Below, in pieces: positions 1-5,564 of a DNA stretch of 5,564 nt; position 1 is the first letter of the stretch, and the number at the start of each line of letters is the position of its first letter. This stretch comes from Candidatus Thorarchaeota archaeon. GTDB taxonomy: Archaea; Asgardarchaeota; Thorarchaeia; Thorarchaeales; Thorarchaeaceae. Under the pieces are notes generated by a model, which was not told the origin of the DNA, made no database searches, and saw nothing but the letters and a program-made list of their open reading frames with translations. Location of the stretch: contig DAOWDY010000173.1 of the NCBI GenBank assembly GCA_030638785.1, forward strand, positions 1-5,564. The letters are read 5' to 3'. A program made the position numbers and the translations under genes.

Positions 1-8
1 AATAATGT

Positions 9-13
9 GGTGA
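9..13 (+). promoter_or_regulatory. Ribosome binding site deciding the start of the first gene
   Basis: GGTGA matches the 3' part of the Shine-Dalgarno consensus (GGAGGTGA) and is 8 bases from ATG 22. It overlaps the two in-frame GTG codons at 7 and 10, which have no visible site of their own inside the window. This favours ATG 22 (or ATG 25) over the GTG codons. Confidence 0.45.
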
Positions 14-21
14 CAACAGAA

Positions 22-597
22 ATGATGAGAAAGTTTTTCGGTCGTAAAAAGGACGATGATGAAGAAAAAGAAGAAACTGAAGAAGTTGTAGAGGAAACTC
101 CTACTGATCCCGTTGAGGAACCCGTTGAGGCACCTGTTGAGGTTGAAGAGGAAGTTCCTGAAGAGGTTGAAGCCCCCTCTACTGAAGGGGATACTGTAAC
201 AATGCCATATCATGCGACCATACAAGATCGTTTGAAGTATATGCTCACAGAACCACCGCTCAATCAATCAATTGAGGCTCCTGATGAATTCATGCTTGAA
301 TTCATGGCGATGGGTGAGAGATTCATGGTAGCAAAGAAACCAATGGGTGAGATCGAAATAGCCACTGGTGCAGCCCCTGATGAAGATGTTTTCATCCGTA
401 TTGGGAATGACGTCGTAACTGAACTCTTGAGTGCAGCTTCATTCTCAGAATTCTCAGTTCTTTATCTCAAATACTACAAAAATCCGGAACCTGGAAAGTT
501 TGTCAAGATTGAGCTACGCAAGCCTATCACTGAACTAAATCGAAGAGGATACGCAAGAGTTTCCACACTCAAACTTCTGATTGGCGCAGCTCGCTAG
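22..597 (+). CDS. Small protein with acidic Pro/Glu/Val linker and a possible SCP2-like C-terminal domain
   Basis: I do not recognise this gene with confidence. Starting at ATG 22 it encodes 191 residues: a short basic head (MMRKFFGRKK), an acidic, proline-spaced low-complexity stretch of about 45 residues (bases about 52-189), then a folded-looking domain of about 130 residues. The latter part of that domain (an EIEI strand, a DVFIRI strand, a helix, a KFVKIEL strand and a closing helix ending LLIG) resembles the layout of SCP2 lipid-carrier domains, but this is pattern impression only. There is no signal peptide or membrane segment, so it is probably cytosolic. The frame is open to base 1 and GTG codons lie at 7 and 10. 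I prefer ATG 22 because GGTGA at 9-13 sits 8 bases upstream. A start left of the window cannot be excluded. Triosephosphate isomerase follows after 78 bases on the same strand. Confidence 0.8.
   Translation: MMRKFFGRKKDDDEEKEETEEVVEETPTDPVEEPVEAPVEVEEEVPEEVEAPSTEGDTVTMPYHATIQDRLKYMLTEPPLNQSIEAPDEFMLEFMAMGERFMVAKKPMGEIEIATGAAPDEDVFIRIGNDVVTELLSAASFSEFSVLYLKYYKNPEPGKFVKIELRKPITELNRRGYARVSTLKLLIGAAR
109..144 (+). repeat. Three in-frame 12-base tandem repeats encoding P-V-E-x
   Basis: Three consecutive 12-base units (109-120, 121-132, 133-144) share the pattern CC[C/T]-GTT-GAG-xxx and encode PVEE, PVEA and PVEV. Degenerate copies follow (EEEV, PEEV, EAP) to about base 174. The unit length is a multiple of three, so gain or loss of copies would change the linker length without shifting the frame. 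It lies in the acidic linker of the first gene. Confidence 0.7.
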
Positions 598-606
598 GGA
601 AACAAG

Positions 607-614
607 CTTAATAT
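607..614 (+). promoter_or_regulatory. Possible archaeal TATA box for triosephosphate isomerase
   Basis: CTTAATAT, preceded by a purine-rich GAAACAAG that could serve as a BRE, is the only AT-rich block in the 78-base gap before the gene. A transcript starting about 25 bases downstream would have a leader of about 35-40 bases that includes the GGAGG site. The match to the archaeal TATA consensus is only partial. Confidence 0.25.
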
Positions 615-640
615 TGGCATACCCTCTGGCAATCTCTGTC

Positions 641-660
641 GGAGCTATTCAATAAGCTCT
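641..660 (+). other. Short inverted repeat just before the ribosome binding site of the isomerase gene
   Basis: GGAGCT at 641-646 can pair with AGCTCT at 655-660 (five Watson-Crick pairs plus one G-U) around an 8-base loop. The helix ends directly against the GGAGG at 661-665. The stem is short and may be chance. If it forms it would sit beside the ribosome entry site. Confidence 0.25.
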
Positions 661-665
661 GGAGG
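661..665 (+). promoter_or_regulatory. Strong ribosome binding site for triosephosphate isomerase
   Basis: GGAGG is a full core Shine-Dalgarno match, 10 bases before ATG 676. An ATG that directly abuts it (666-668) is followed at once by TAG, so it cannot start a protein. This fixes the start at 676. Confidence 0.7.
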
Positions 666-675
666 ATGTAGTAGG

Positions 676-1359
676 ATGGTTAAGATAGAACTGCCAGTTA
701 TAGCTTTGAATCTAAAGACGTATCCACAGGCAACTGGAGAAAAAGCGGTAGCTCTTGCTAAGATATGTGAGAAAGTAGCAAATGAGTACAGCGTATCTGT
801 TATTGTTGCTCCTCAGATCGCAGACATCTATAGAGTATCACAAGCAGTAGAGATTCCTGTTTTTTCTCAGCATTTAGATGCTGGTGACCCGGGACGATTT
901 ACTGGACACGCACTTGGTGAAACCCTTGTTGAGAATGGTGCAGCGGGAACACTTCTGAATCATTCAGAGAATCGAATGCAACTCGCGGACATAGAAGATT
1001 CTGTACGAAAAGCAGAGAAATTAGGTCTTTACACAATAGTCTGTACAAACAATCCCATTGTTAGCGTAGCTGCAGCCAGTCTGAATCCATCTGCTGTTGC
1101 AGTTGAACCCCCCGAGCTAATTGGCACAGGTATCTCAGTGTCCCAAACTCAGCCAGAAGTCATTACAGATAGTGTAGATATGATCCGTGCAGTGAATCAA
1201 GATGTTGCTATTCTCTGCGGTGCTGGAATTAGTACGGGAACCGATGTAGAAACCGCTATCAAGCTTGGATCACAAGGTGTACTCCTTGCTTCTGCAGTGG
1301 CAAAGTCCGATAAACCAGAGGAAGTACTTCGGGGTCTCGTGGAACCCATTTCAAAGTAG
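676..1359 (+). CDS. tpiA: Triosephosphate isomerase (archaeal type)
   Basis: Cytosolic enzyme that interconverts dihydroxyacetone phosphate and glyceraldehyde 3-phosphate in glycolysis and gluconeogenesis. At 227 residues it has the short archaeal length (bacterial and eukaryotic forms are about 250) and spans a complete TIM barrel. Visible active-site elements are N12 and K14 in LNLKTY, catalytic H96 in LLNHSENRM, catalytic base E144 followed by the closing loop PPELIGTG (145-152), and the phosphate-binding segments CGAGISTG (181-188) and GVLLASAVAKS (201-211). The VEPPELIGTG and NHSENRM segments match the Pyrococcus-type tetrameric enzyme as I remember it. ATG 676 is preceded by a good GGAGG at 661-665. 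The gene lies between the acidic-linker protein and a DUF89 phosphatase. No key residue is missing and the enzyme should be active. Confidence 0.97.
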   Translation: MVKIELPVIALNLKTYPQATGEKAVALAKICEKVANEYSVSVIVAPQIADIYRVSQAVEIPVFSQHLDAGDPGRFTGHALGETLVENGAAGTLLNHSENRMQLADIEDSVRKAEKLGLYTIVCTNNPIVSVAAASLNPSAVAVEPPELIGTGISVSQTQPEVITDSVDMIRAVNQDVAILCGAGISTGTDVETAIKLGSQGVLLASAVAKSDKPEEVLRGLVEPISK

Positions 1360-1368
1360 CAGCTTCCG

Positions 1369-1378
1369 TTTGATTTTT
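1369..1378 (+). terminator. Possible weak oligo-T termination site after the isomerase gene
   Basis: TTTGATTTTT begins 10 bases after the TAG of the isomerase gene. Archaeal transcription often ends at T-rich tracts without a hairpin, so this could release part of the transcripts before the DUF89 gene. The run is short and interrupted, so read-through into the next gene is equally plausible. Confidence 0.25.
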
Positions 1379-1401
1379 CAATTAAAGGTACAGGGCTCAA
1401 A

Positions 1402-1405
1402 GAGG
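1402..1405 (+). promoter_or_regulatory. Ribosome binding site for the DUF89 gene
   Basis: GAGG lies 10 bases before GTG 1416. There is no ATG near the start in this frame, so this site supports the GTG start. The resulting N-terminus, MKVSIECAHC, fits the family. Confidence 0.5.
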
Positions 1406-1415
1406 CGGTATTGAA

Positions 1416-2318
1416 GTGAAAGTAAGTATAGAGTGTGCTCACTGTCTTCTCGAACGTGCGATTAAGCAGGTTAAACTGGCGACTGATGATTCAGACATTC
1501 AGATGGATGTAACAGCTGCTATGTTGAAGATGTTAGGCGAGAACTTTGACGAAGATTCTGTTCCTAGCCACATCGGTACTGATAGAGACCTGCTTGTTCA
1601 AAAGATGACTGGAATAGATCCCTATGTAGATTTGAAACGCATGTCCAATTCAATGGCCCTCTCAATCCTTCCAGAACTACAATCACTAGTTGAAGAAGTG
1701 AGTGATACTAAGGAACGGTTCAGGAAAGCAACTCTAATCACAGCCGCTGCAAACGCAATAGAATTTGATGTATCTGGAAGAGAATTTAGCTTGGATGAGC
1801 TGAAGAACATAATAGAGAGCGTAGAAGCTGATCTTGCAATTGACCAGGTCGATCGATTCTTCGAACTATGCTCTGATGCCAAGGAAGTACTCTATCTGAT
1901 GGATAATGCTGGAGAGATTGTTCTTGACATGATCCTTATTCGTGAAATTCGAAACCTTGGAGTGAAAGTATCTGCTGTTGTAAAGGGTGGTCCTGTTCTT
2001 AATGATGCAACAAGAATTGACGCAGAAGAGGTAGGTCTCCACGACTATGTTGATGAGGTCATTGATACTGGGGCTCCTGCAATTGGAGTTAATTTTGAAA
2101 AGGATTCTGTGGAGTTCATTGAAATATTCAACAATGCTGAATTGATAGTAGCTAAGGGAATGGGGAATTTCGAATCCATGACCGAGTTTGTTCCAAACGC
2201 ACCTACTGTTCATATCATGCGAACCAAATGTACGCCTGTTGCCGATCAGGTCGGATGCGAGCGTGACAAGAATGTCGTTATGATCAGATATCCCGGTGAA
2301 AAGAATCTCTCTCAGTAA
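1416..2318 (+). CDS. DUF89 (ARMT1-like) metal-dependent phosphatase
   Basis: Complete 300-residue DUF89 protein. The family comprises metal-dependent phosphatases proposed to act on damaged or misplaced phosphometabolites, including sugar phosphates; the exact substrate cannot be read from sequence. Landmarks in order: an N-terminal CxxC (C7, C10) typical of the archaeal/bacterial branch; a helical N-terminal region; AANAIEFDV (111-119), matching the family's N-x-I-[DE]-F motif; the DNAGE metal-site motif (163-167); VKGGPVLNDAT (189-199) with N196 and D197; AKGMGNFES (246-254); and KCTPVA (271-276). All signature blocks are intact, so activity is expected. The start is GTG with GAGG 10 bases upstream. 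It lies 56 bases after triosephosphate isomerase on the same strand, which suggests but does not prove a link to triose or sugar phosphate metabolism. Its stop is 2 bases from the stop of the opposing Nif3 gene. Confidence 0.93.
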   Translation: MKVSIECAHCLLERAIKQVKLATDDSDIQMDVTAAMLKMLGENFDEDSVPSHIGTDRDLLVQKMTGIDPYVDLKRMSNSMALSILPELQSLVEEVSDTKERFRKATLITAAANAIEFDVSGREFSLDELKNIIESVEADLAIDQVDRFFELCSDAKEVLYLMDNAGEIVLDMILIREIRNLGVKVSAVVKGGPVLNDATRIDAEEVGLHDYVDEVIDTGAPAIGVNFEKDSVEFIEIFNNAELIVAKGMGNFESMTEFVPNAPTVHIMRTKCTPVADQVGCERDKNVVMIRYPGEKNLSQ

Positions 2319-2320
2319 GC

Positions 2321-3151
2321 TCATGCCATGTCCTTTGAATAGGGTCTAAGAGATTGAGTAATGACATCTGTGTCAGTATACTCTATCTTAAGCTCCGGAT
2401 ATTCCAGACTCATTTGATGCCTCAACCGTTTCATACCCGGTGCTTCTGCGGCAAAGGTTCCAATCTCAAAGAGATTCATCCCGACCTCATGTGCTTTCAT
2501 CCGGATTTCCGGTAGCACTTCTCCAGTAATAATGGTCTTAGCATTCTCTTGTATTGCTTTGAAGAGCAATTCTGAAGTGACAGTACACCCAACACAAACC
2601 ATGATTTGTTGTGTTTCGTCATCAAGATTTCCGGTGAAGTTTACTGATGGAATTTCAAGCTTAGAGGCAATGTAATTTGCAAATCCAGAATGGTTCATGA
2701 CGCTCGATGATTCACAGAATCTCCCTATCGGAACGGTATTTGAAAAGATGCCTTTTGCAGTGAAATTGTTTGTCTGTTTGAGATTGAGTGCGTCTACTAG
2801 TGCATCAGTAAGGCCATCCTTCGCACTGATCCAAGGACTTCCGATAACGTAGGTGGAAATGTAATTCTTAGCCAAGAGTCTTAGCCTTACCAGATTGAGG
2901 TCGGAGATCTGTTTAATCGGTTTCCCAAACATTGGTCTGTATGATATGAGGAGATTCGCCTTCTCTTGACTTGCCTTTGCCACAGCCTTTGCAGAAGGAT
3001 ATGTAGCTACAACAATTCTGTTGATTGTTGTCTTTGATTGTTCAGAGTGTGTTGAGGGTCCAACTTCGACAATCCCTTCTAGTCCCTCGAGTGTGAACTC
3101 CCTAGGAGCTATTGTATCAAGATGCTTCAGAATCTCCCTGAGCGATGTCAT
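2321..3151 (-). CDS. Nif3-family protein with a degenerate metal site
   Basis: Nif3/YbgI-like protein of 276 residues. Numbering here runs from the upstream ATG at 3157, so the preferred start is residue 3. The fold markers are clear: GLEGIVEVGP (25-34) for the usual DN-x-GL-x-x-G; ANLLISYRPMFGKPI (67-81) for the usual SHHP-x-x-F block; KDGLTDALVDALNL (113-126) for the usual G-x-N-D-x-L-A; VCVGC (187-191) for C-x-GSG; ITGEVLPEIRMKAHE (210-224); and IGTFAAE (232-238) for GH-x-x-SE. In E. coli YbgI the dinuclear metal is held by two adjacent His, an Asp, a His and a Glu. Here the His pair is Y73-R74, the Asp appears absent, the later His is T234, and only E238 remains. Metal-dependent activity is therefore doubtful; a structural or ligand-binding role is possible. 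ATG 3151 is preferred because AGGTG lies 7 bases upstream, against 1 base for ATG 3157. Confidence 0.85.
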   Translation of the reverse strand: MTSLREILKHLDTIAPREFTLEGLEGIVEVGPSTHSEQSKTTINRIVVATYPSAKAVAKASQEKANLLISYRPMFGKPIKQISDLNLVRLRLLAKNYISTYVIGSPWISAKDGLTDALVDALNLKQTNNFTAKGIFSNTVPIGRFCESSSVMNHSGFANYIASKLEIPSVNFTGNLDDETQQIMVCVGCTVTSELLFKAIQENAKTIITGEVLPEIRMKAHEVGMNLFEIGTFAAEAPGMKRLRHQMSLEYPELKIEYTDTDVITQSLRPYSKDMA

Positions 3152-3158
3152 TTGCATA

Positions 3159-3163
3159 CACCT
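3159..3163 (-). promoter_or_regulatory. Ribosome binding site deciding the start of the Nif3-family gene
   Basis: Read on the minus strand this is AGGTG. It is 7 bases from the ATG ending at 3151 but only 1 base from the ATG at 3155-3157. Normal spacing therefore favours the second Met, unless the transcript is leaderless. Confidence 0.45.
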
Positions 3164-3178
3164 ACATACAGCCGGTTA

Positions 3179-3189
3179 AGTCATTGACT
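3179..3189. repeat. Perfect 11-base inverted repeat upstream of the Nif3-family gene
   Basis: AGTCA-T-TGACT is a perfect palindrome with a single central base, in the 101-base gap between the end of the PHP gene and the start of the Nif3 gene. It lies 21-31 bases before the upstream ATG, where an archaeal promoter would be. It could be an operator for a dimeric regulator. With no second copy in the window this remains a guess. Confidence 0.3.
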
Positions 3190-3258
3190 CATGAAGCCTT
3201 CTGTGGCCTACCTCTAAAGGATTGCTGTTGACACTCCTTTTCTTTAAGATTAATCCCT

Positions 3259-5564
3259 CTACCGTTTCAACTTGACAACAACTATCACAAGAGCTATAAT
3301 ACCAATTGCTATTCCACCTACGACTAACATGGTCATACTATCTAAAACTAATCCTGCACTCTCTATTGTAAAGGTTCTTTCACTTAGTATGAATGTATTG
3401 CCAAGATTATCATTCACGACGATTGAGTAGGTAACGTTCGTGCCCACAGTATATGGCCCAACAGTGATACTGTATCGATTTCCCTCATTTGTCATTGCTG
3501 AGGTAGTTGTACCATCGCCCGTTCCATATTCTATCGCGGCTGTAGTAAGGTAAAATGAATCCAGATTATTCTTGAATAGGTTAATACTTACACCGTACCC
3601 TCCATCTACTTGGATGACTTCTGCAGATACATTAGCAATTATTCCTCCCAAAGGTATCACTAAATGTCTGTTCGTACTAGAAGGTGTGATGTCATCAATG
3701 TTCAAGTATATTCTAGTGTAGCCAAGTGATTCAACTGTCCCTGTAAGATCATACTCTCCCGTGGTTCCCGCAGACGCCTCAACCAACATTGATGGCGAAT
3801 CAAAAGATATCGCAGTGTAGGAAAACGGAGTTATGTTCATGCTGATATCATAACCCAATCCATTCTGTAAATCAAGACCTATTGCAACGTTATCATTAGG
3901 TGTAGCACCATCAAGCTCTGAATCATCAATGATGAGATCAACGTCAAGAAAGTTCTGGGAGGTTGTAGCATGTTGTATTGCGCGGTTGGGATTCATATTG
4001 TCAAGAGCTGAATTTGCTGCATCTAGATACGCGGATGAAAGGATTGCTTGAGCACCGCCACTCTTTGCAAGATCAACTGCATCTTCAGCATCCTCAACTG
4101 CGGTTTCAGCATTGTCTCTCATTTCCAGATACCGATTGACCCAGACCTCCTCTCCTAACACAAATCCAAGAGGTTTACACAAAGCAACAAGTCGTCTATC
4201 TAAGACCGCATCAACAACATCTTCTATTGCAAGCGTTCCATCGGGTCCACTGGGGTTTTCAACGAAAATAACATTCACTGTGTTTCCAACAAATGAAGTC
4301 ATATGACCATCACTCGCAGCAACAAATGGTCTGTAAAAAGCAGCCTCTCCATCTCCATGTGCCCAATTGGTATTTACTACCTCAAACGCATCATAACCAT
4401 ACGTGTCGTAATTCTCCCATGGTTCTATATACCCTTGTCCAAGTAGTGGATGGGCTAGGATTGCGATACCTCCCTGATTGTGAATTCCGTCCACCTTTTC
4501 TTGCATATCACCGGAATAGATATTCTCTGTTAATGGGAAGCCAACGACATGTTGTCCATTTGATAGTTCAGCACCAATACCTATCAAAATATCGAGACCA
4601 TGGCGAGTTGCGAATTCTCTACAGGCTAAAGCTCCGATTATTCCCACCTGGCCTGGGTTTTCCCAAGAATGATCTGCCATAACCATGAAATCAAGTTGGG
4701 CATCTACAGCGGCCAATGTCATCTGCGCTGCAGTATTGTCCCCATCGCTGTATGTTGTATGATCGTGGATTAACCCAGTAAACATCTGATACTCTTCAAC
4801 TTCGGTTTCGTTAAGGTCAGGGCCTGGACCAACTGTCATGATGTATTCTTCTGGAACCACAACGGTTCTCTCTGGTTCGCCTGTCATCCAATCGACTATG
4901 TTCAATATAGCCTGAAGATGATCGTCTTGGTTAACTAAATTAGACGTATCAGGGTTTCCACCCAACGCCAAGAATGGAGCTGCACCACCAACCGCAACAA
5001 TCTTGGATGCTCCCACCTCAGCGGCAGCTGAAAAAGAATTTCCCCTGATGGTAATTATGGAAGTTGCAGGACTGGTTACTGTTATGGAGCATGACTGAAG
5101 AAAGTTTCCTGCATTTCCAAGTCCAGAATCAACGTCGAATGTTAGATGGTGATCGGCAAAGTCACCATTGCTTCTCAGTGCTAATCCCAAGTAGGCATCT
5201 TCATTGAAAGTGATTCCATAGGTTTCAGATATTGCGTTTAATGGCTGCGATGTATAATTTCCAACATTTGGTCTGTTATCAATTCCCACCAAAAGAAGGT
5301 GACCACCATTATCAACGAAATCTTCTACAGCTTGAACTTCTGATGCAGTCAATTCGATTTGCGGGAAGAAGAGCATGAGTATATCGTAGGAATCTAAGAT
5401 GCCTGAATCAAAAGCAGCATCGAAGTTAGTATCCACATTATGACCATATTGCATCAGAAAGCTTCCAAATCGTGTGGCATTTCCTGGAGTCCACAACTCT
5501 GTATTGGTGGCAGTATGTGACTCGTCTACCAGAATATTAGCAGAAACCGTTGAACTTAGATCTA
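3259..5564 (-). CDS. Surface-anchored PHP-domain (CehA/McbA-like) metallophosphoesterase, N-terminus missing
   Basis: Partial gene. The frame has no stop up to the right edge, giving at least 767 residues. A TTG at 5494-5496 could be taken as the start, but the 22 upstream codons read sensibly (ILVDESHT, a typical first strand of the domain that follows), so the start lies outside. Residues below count from that TTG. A GATase-like Rossmann-type domain (to about 205) has no obvious Cys nucleophile. The PHP domain (about 240-445) carries HDHTTYSDG (244-252), ADH (274-276), E310, AHP (348-350) and ASDGH (394-398), a full metal-ligand set, so hydrolysis of a phosphoester is likely. An Ala/Glu-rich helical segment (about 456-517) may form a coiled coil. 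A beta-rich region (about 530-712) follows, then one membrane helix (about 720-741) and KLKR. This implies an extracellular enzyme held by a C-terminal anchor, with the signal peptide presumably off the window. The substrate is unknown. Confidence 0.88.
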   Translation of the reverse strand, partial: DLSSTVSANILVDESHTATNTELWTPGNATRFGSFLMQYGHNVDTNFDAAFDSGILDSYDILMLFFPQIELTASEVQAVEDFVDNGGHLLLVGIDNRPNVGNYTSQPLNAISETYGITFNEDAYLGLALRSNGDFADHHLTFDVDSGLGNAGNFLQSCSITVTSPATSIITIRGNSFSAAAEVGASKIVAVGGAAPFLALGGNPDTSNLVNQDDHLQAILNIVDWMTGEPERTVVVPEEYIMTVGPGPDLNETEVEEYQMFTGLIHDHTTYSDGDNTAAQMTLAAVDAQLDFMVMADHSWENPGQVGIIGALACREFATRHGLDILIGIGAELSNGQHVVGFPLTENIYSGDMQEKVDGIHNQGGIAILAHPLLGQGYIEPWENYDTYGYDAFEVVNTNWAHGDGEAAFYRPFVAASDGHMTSFVGNTVNVIFVENPSGPDGTLAIEDVVDAVLDRRLVALCKPLGFVLGEEVWVNRYLEMRDNAETAVEDAEDAVDLAKSGGAQAILSSAYLDAANSALDNMNPNRAIQHATTSQNFLDVDLIIDDSELDGATPNDNVAIGLDLQNGLGYDISMNITPFSYTAISFDSPSMLVEASAGTTGEYDLTGTVESLGYTRIYLNIDDITPSSTNRHLVIPLGGIIANVSAEVIQVDGGYGVSINLFKNNLDSFYLTTAAIEYGTGDGTTTSAMTNEGNRYSITVGPYTVGTNVTYSIVVNDNLGNTFILSERTFTIESAGLVLDSMTMLVVGGIAIGIIALVIVVVKLKR

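Larger units (their letters stand above)
3158..3258. other. Gap between the PHP and Nif3-family genes
   Basis: This is the longest non-coding stretch here, at 101 bases. It holds the 11-base palindrome at 3179-3189 and the AGGTG site at 3159-3163. Downstream of the PHP stop on the minus strand the sequence is A-rich, not T-rich, so no archaeal oligo-T terminator is visible for the PHP gene, and read-through into the Nif3 gene is possible. Confidence 0.5.

Noticed and set aside
3..13. Stop codons at 3-5 and 11-13 as the end of an upstream gene
   Set aside because: An upstream gene could end here, but a few bases cannot show whether any coding sequence precedes them.
666..671. ATG-TAG start-stop pair directly after GGAGG, as a possible regulatory mini-ORF
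   Set aside because: The ATG abuts the ribosome site with no spacing, so initiation there is unlikely. It looks like a chance overlap.
1197..1442. Minus-strand open frame opposite the end of the isomerase gene
   Set aside because: It overlaps the coding sequence of an unmistakable triosephosphate isomerase and has no visible support.
1622..2324. Minus-strand open frames opposite the DUF89 gene (1622-1882 and 1866-2324)
   Set aside because: They are shadows of the DUF89 gene, which has all its family motifs. Their translations show no family features.
3236..3246. Plus-strand T-rich run (CTTTTCTTTAA) as a terminator
   Set aside because: The nearest plus-strand gene ends over 900 bases earlier, and for the minus-strand PHP gene this run reads as A-rich, so it cannot be that gene's terminator.
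4112..4682. Two plus-strand open frames (4112-4306 and 4293-4682) opposite the PHP gene
   Set aside because: They lie antisense to a clearly coding gene with conserved motifs, have no recognisable protein features, and their composition is what the reverse strand of the PHP gene would give.

Overview
The window looks like a stretch of archaeal chromosome. The best evidence is a short, archaeal-type triosephosphate isomerase of 227 residues. A DUF89 protein with an N-terminal CxxC, Shine-Dalgarno-like sites ahead of several genes, a GTG start and a large surface protein ending in one hydrophobic helix plus a short basic tail agree with this. The style of the surface protein and of the small acidic-linker protein reminds me of Asgard archaea such as Thorarchaeota. 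That finer placement is an impression, not something the sequence proves. There are no RNA genes, insertion sequences, CRISPR arrays or attachment sites.

Layout. Bases 1-2318 are read on the plus strand: (1) a small protein with a long Glu/Pro/Val-rich segment followed by a compact C-terminal domain, possibly SCP2-like; (2) triosephosphate isomerase; (3) a DUF89 metal-dependent phosphatase. Gaps of 78 and 56 bases separate them, so they could share a transcript or be read separately. Bases 2321-5564 are read on the minus strand: (4) a Nif3-family protein whose stop lies only 2 bases from the DUF89 stop, so the two genes converge tail to tail; (5) a large secreted or surface PHP-domain protein that runs off the right edge with its N-terminus missing. 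No gap between genes exceeds about 100 bases.

How the genes may work together. Triosephosphate isomerase is a central glycolytic/gluconeogenic enzyme, and DUF89 proteins are metal-dependent phosphatases proposed to remove damaged or unwanted sugar phosphates, so their adjacency has a plausible metabolic logic (inference). The PHP protein keeps a full set of metal ligands and is probably an active phosphoesterase acting outside the cell. The Nif3 protein next to it appears to have lost four of the five residues that normally hold the dinuclear metal centre. That loss is the most unusual observation here. I do not see a clear multi-gene novel system.
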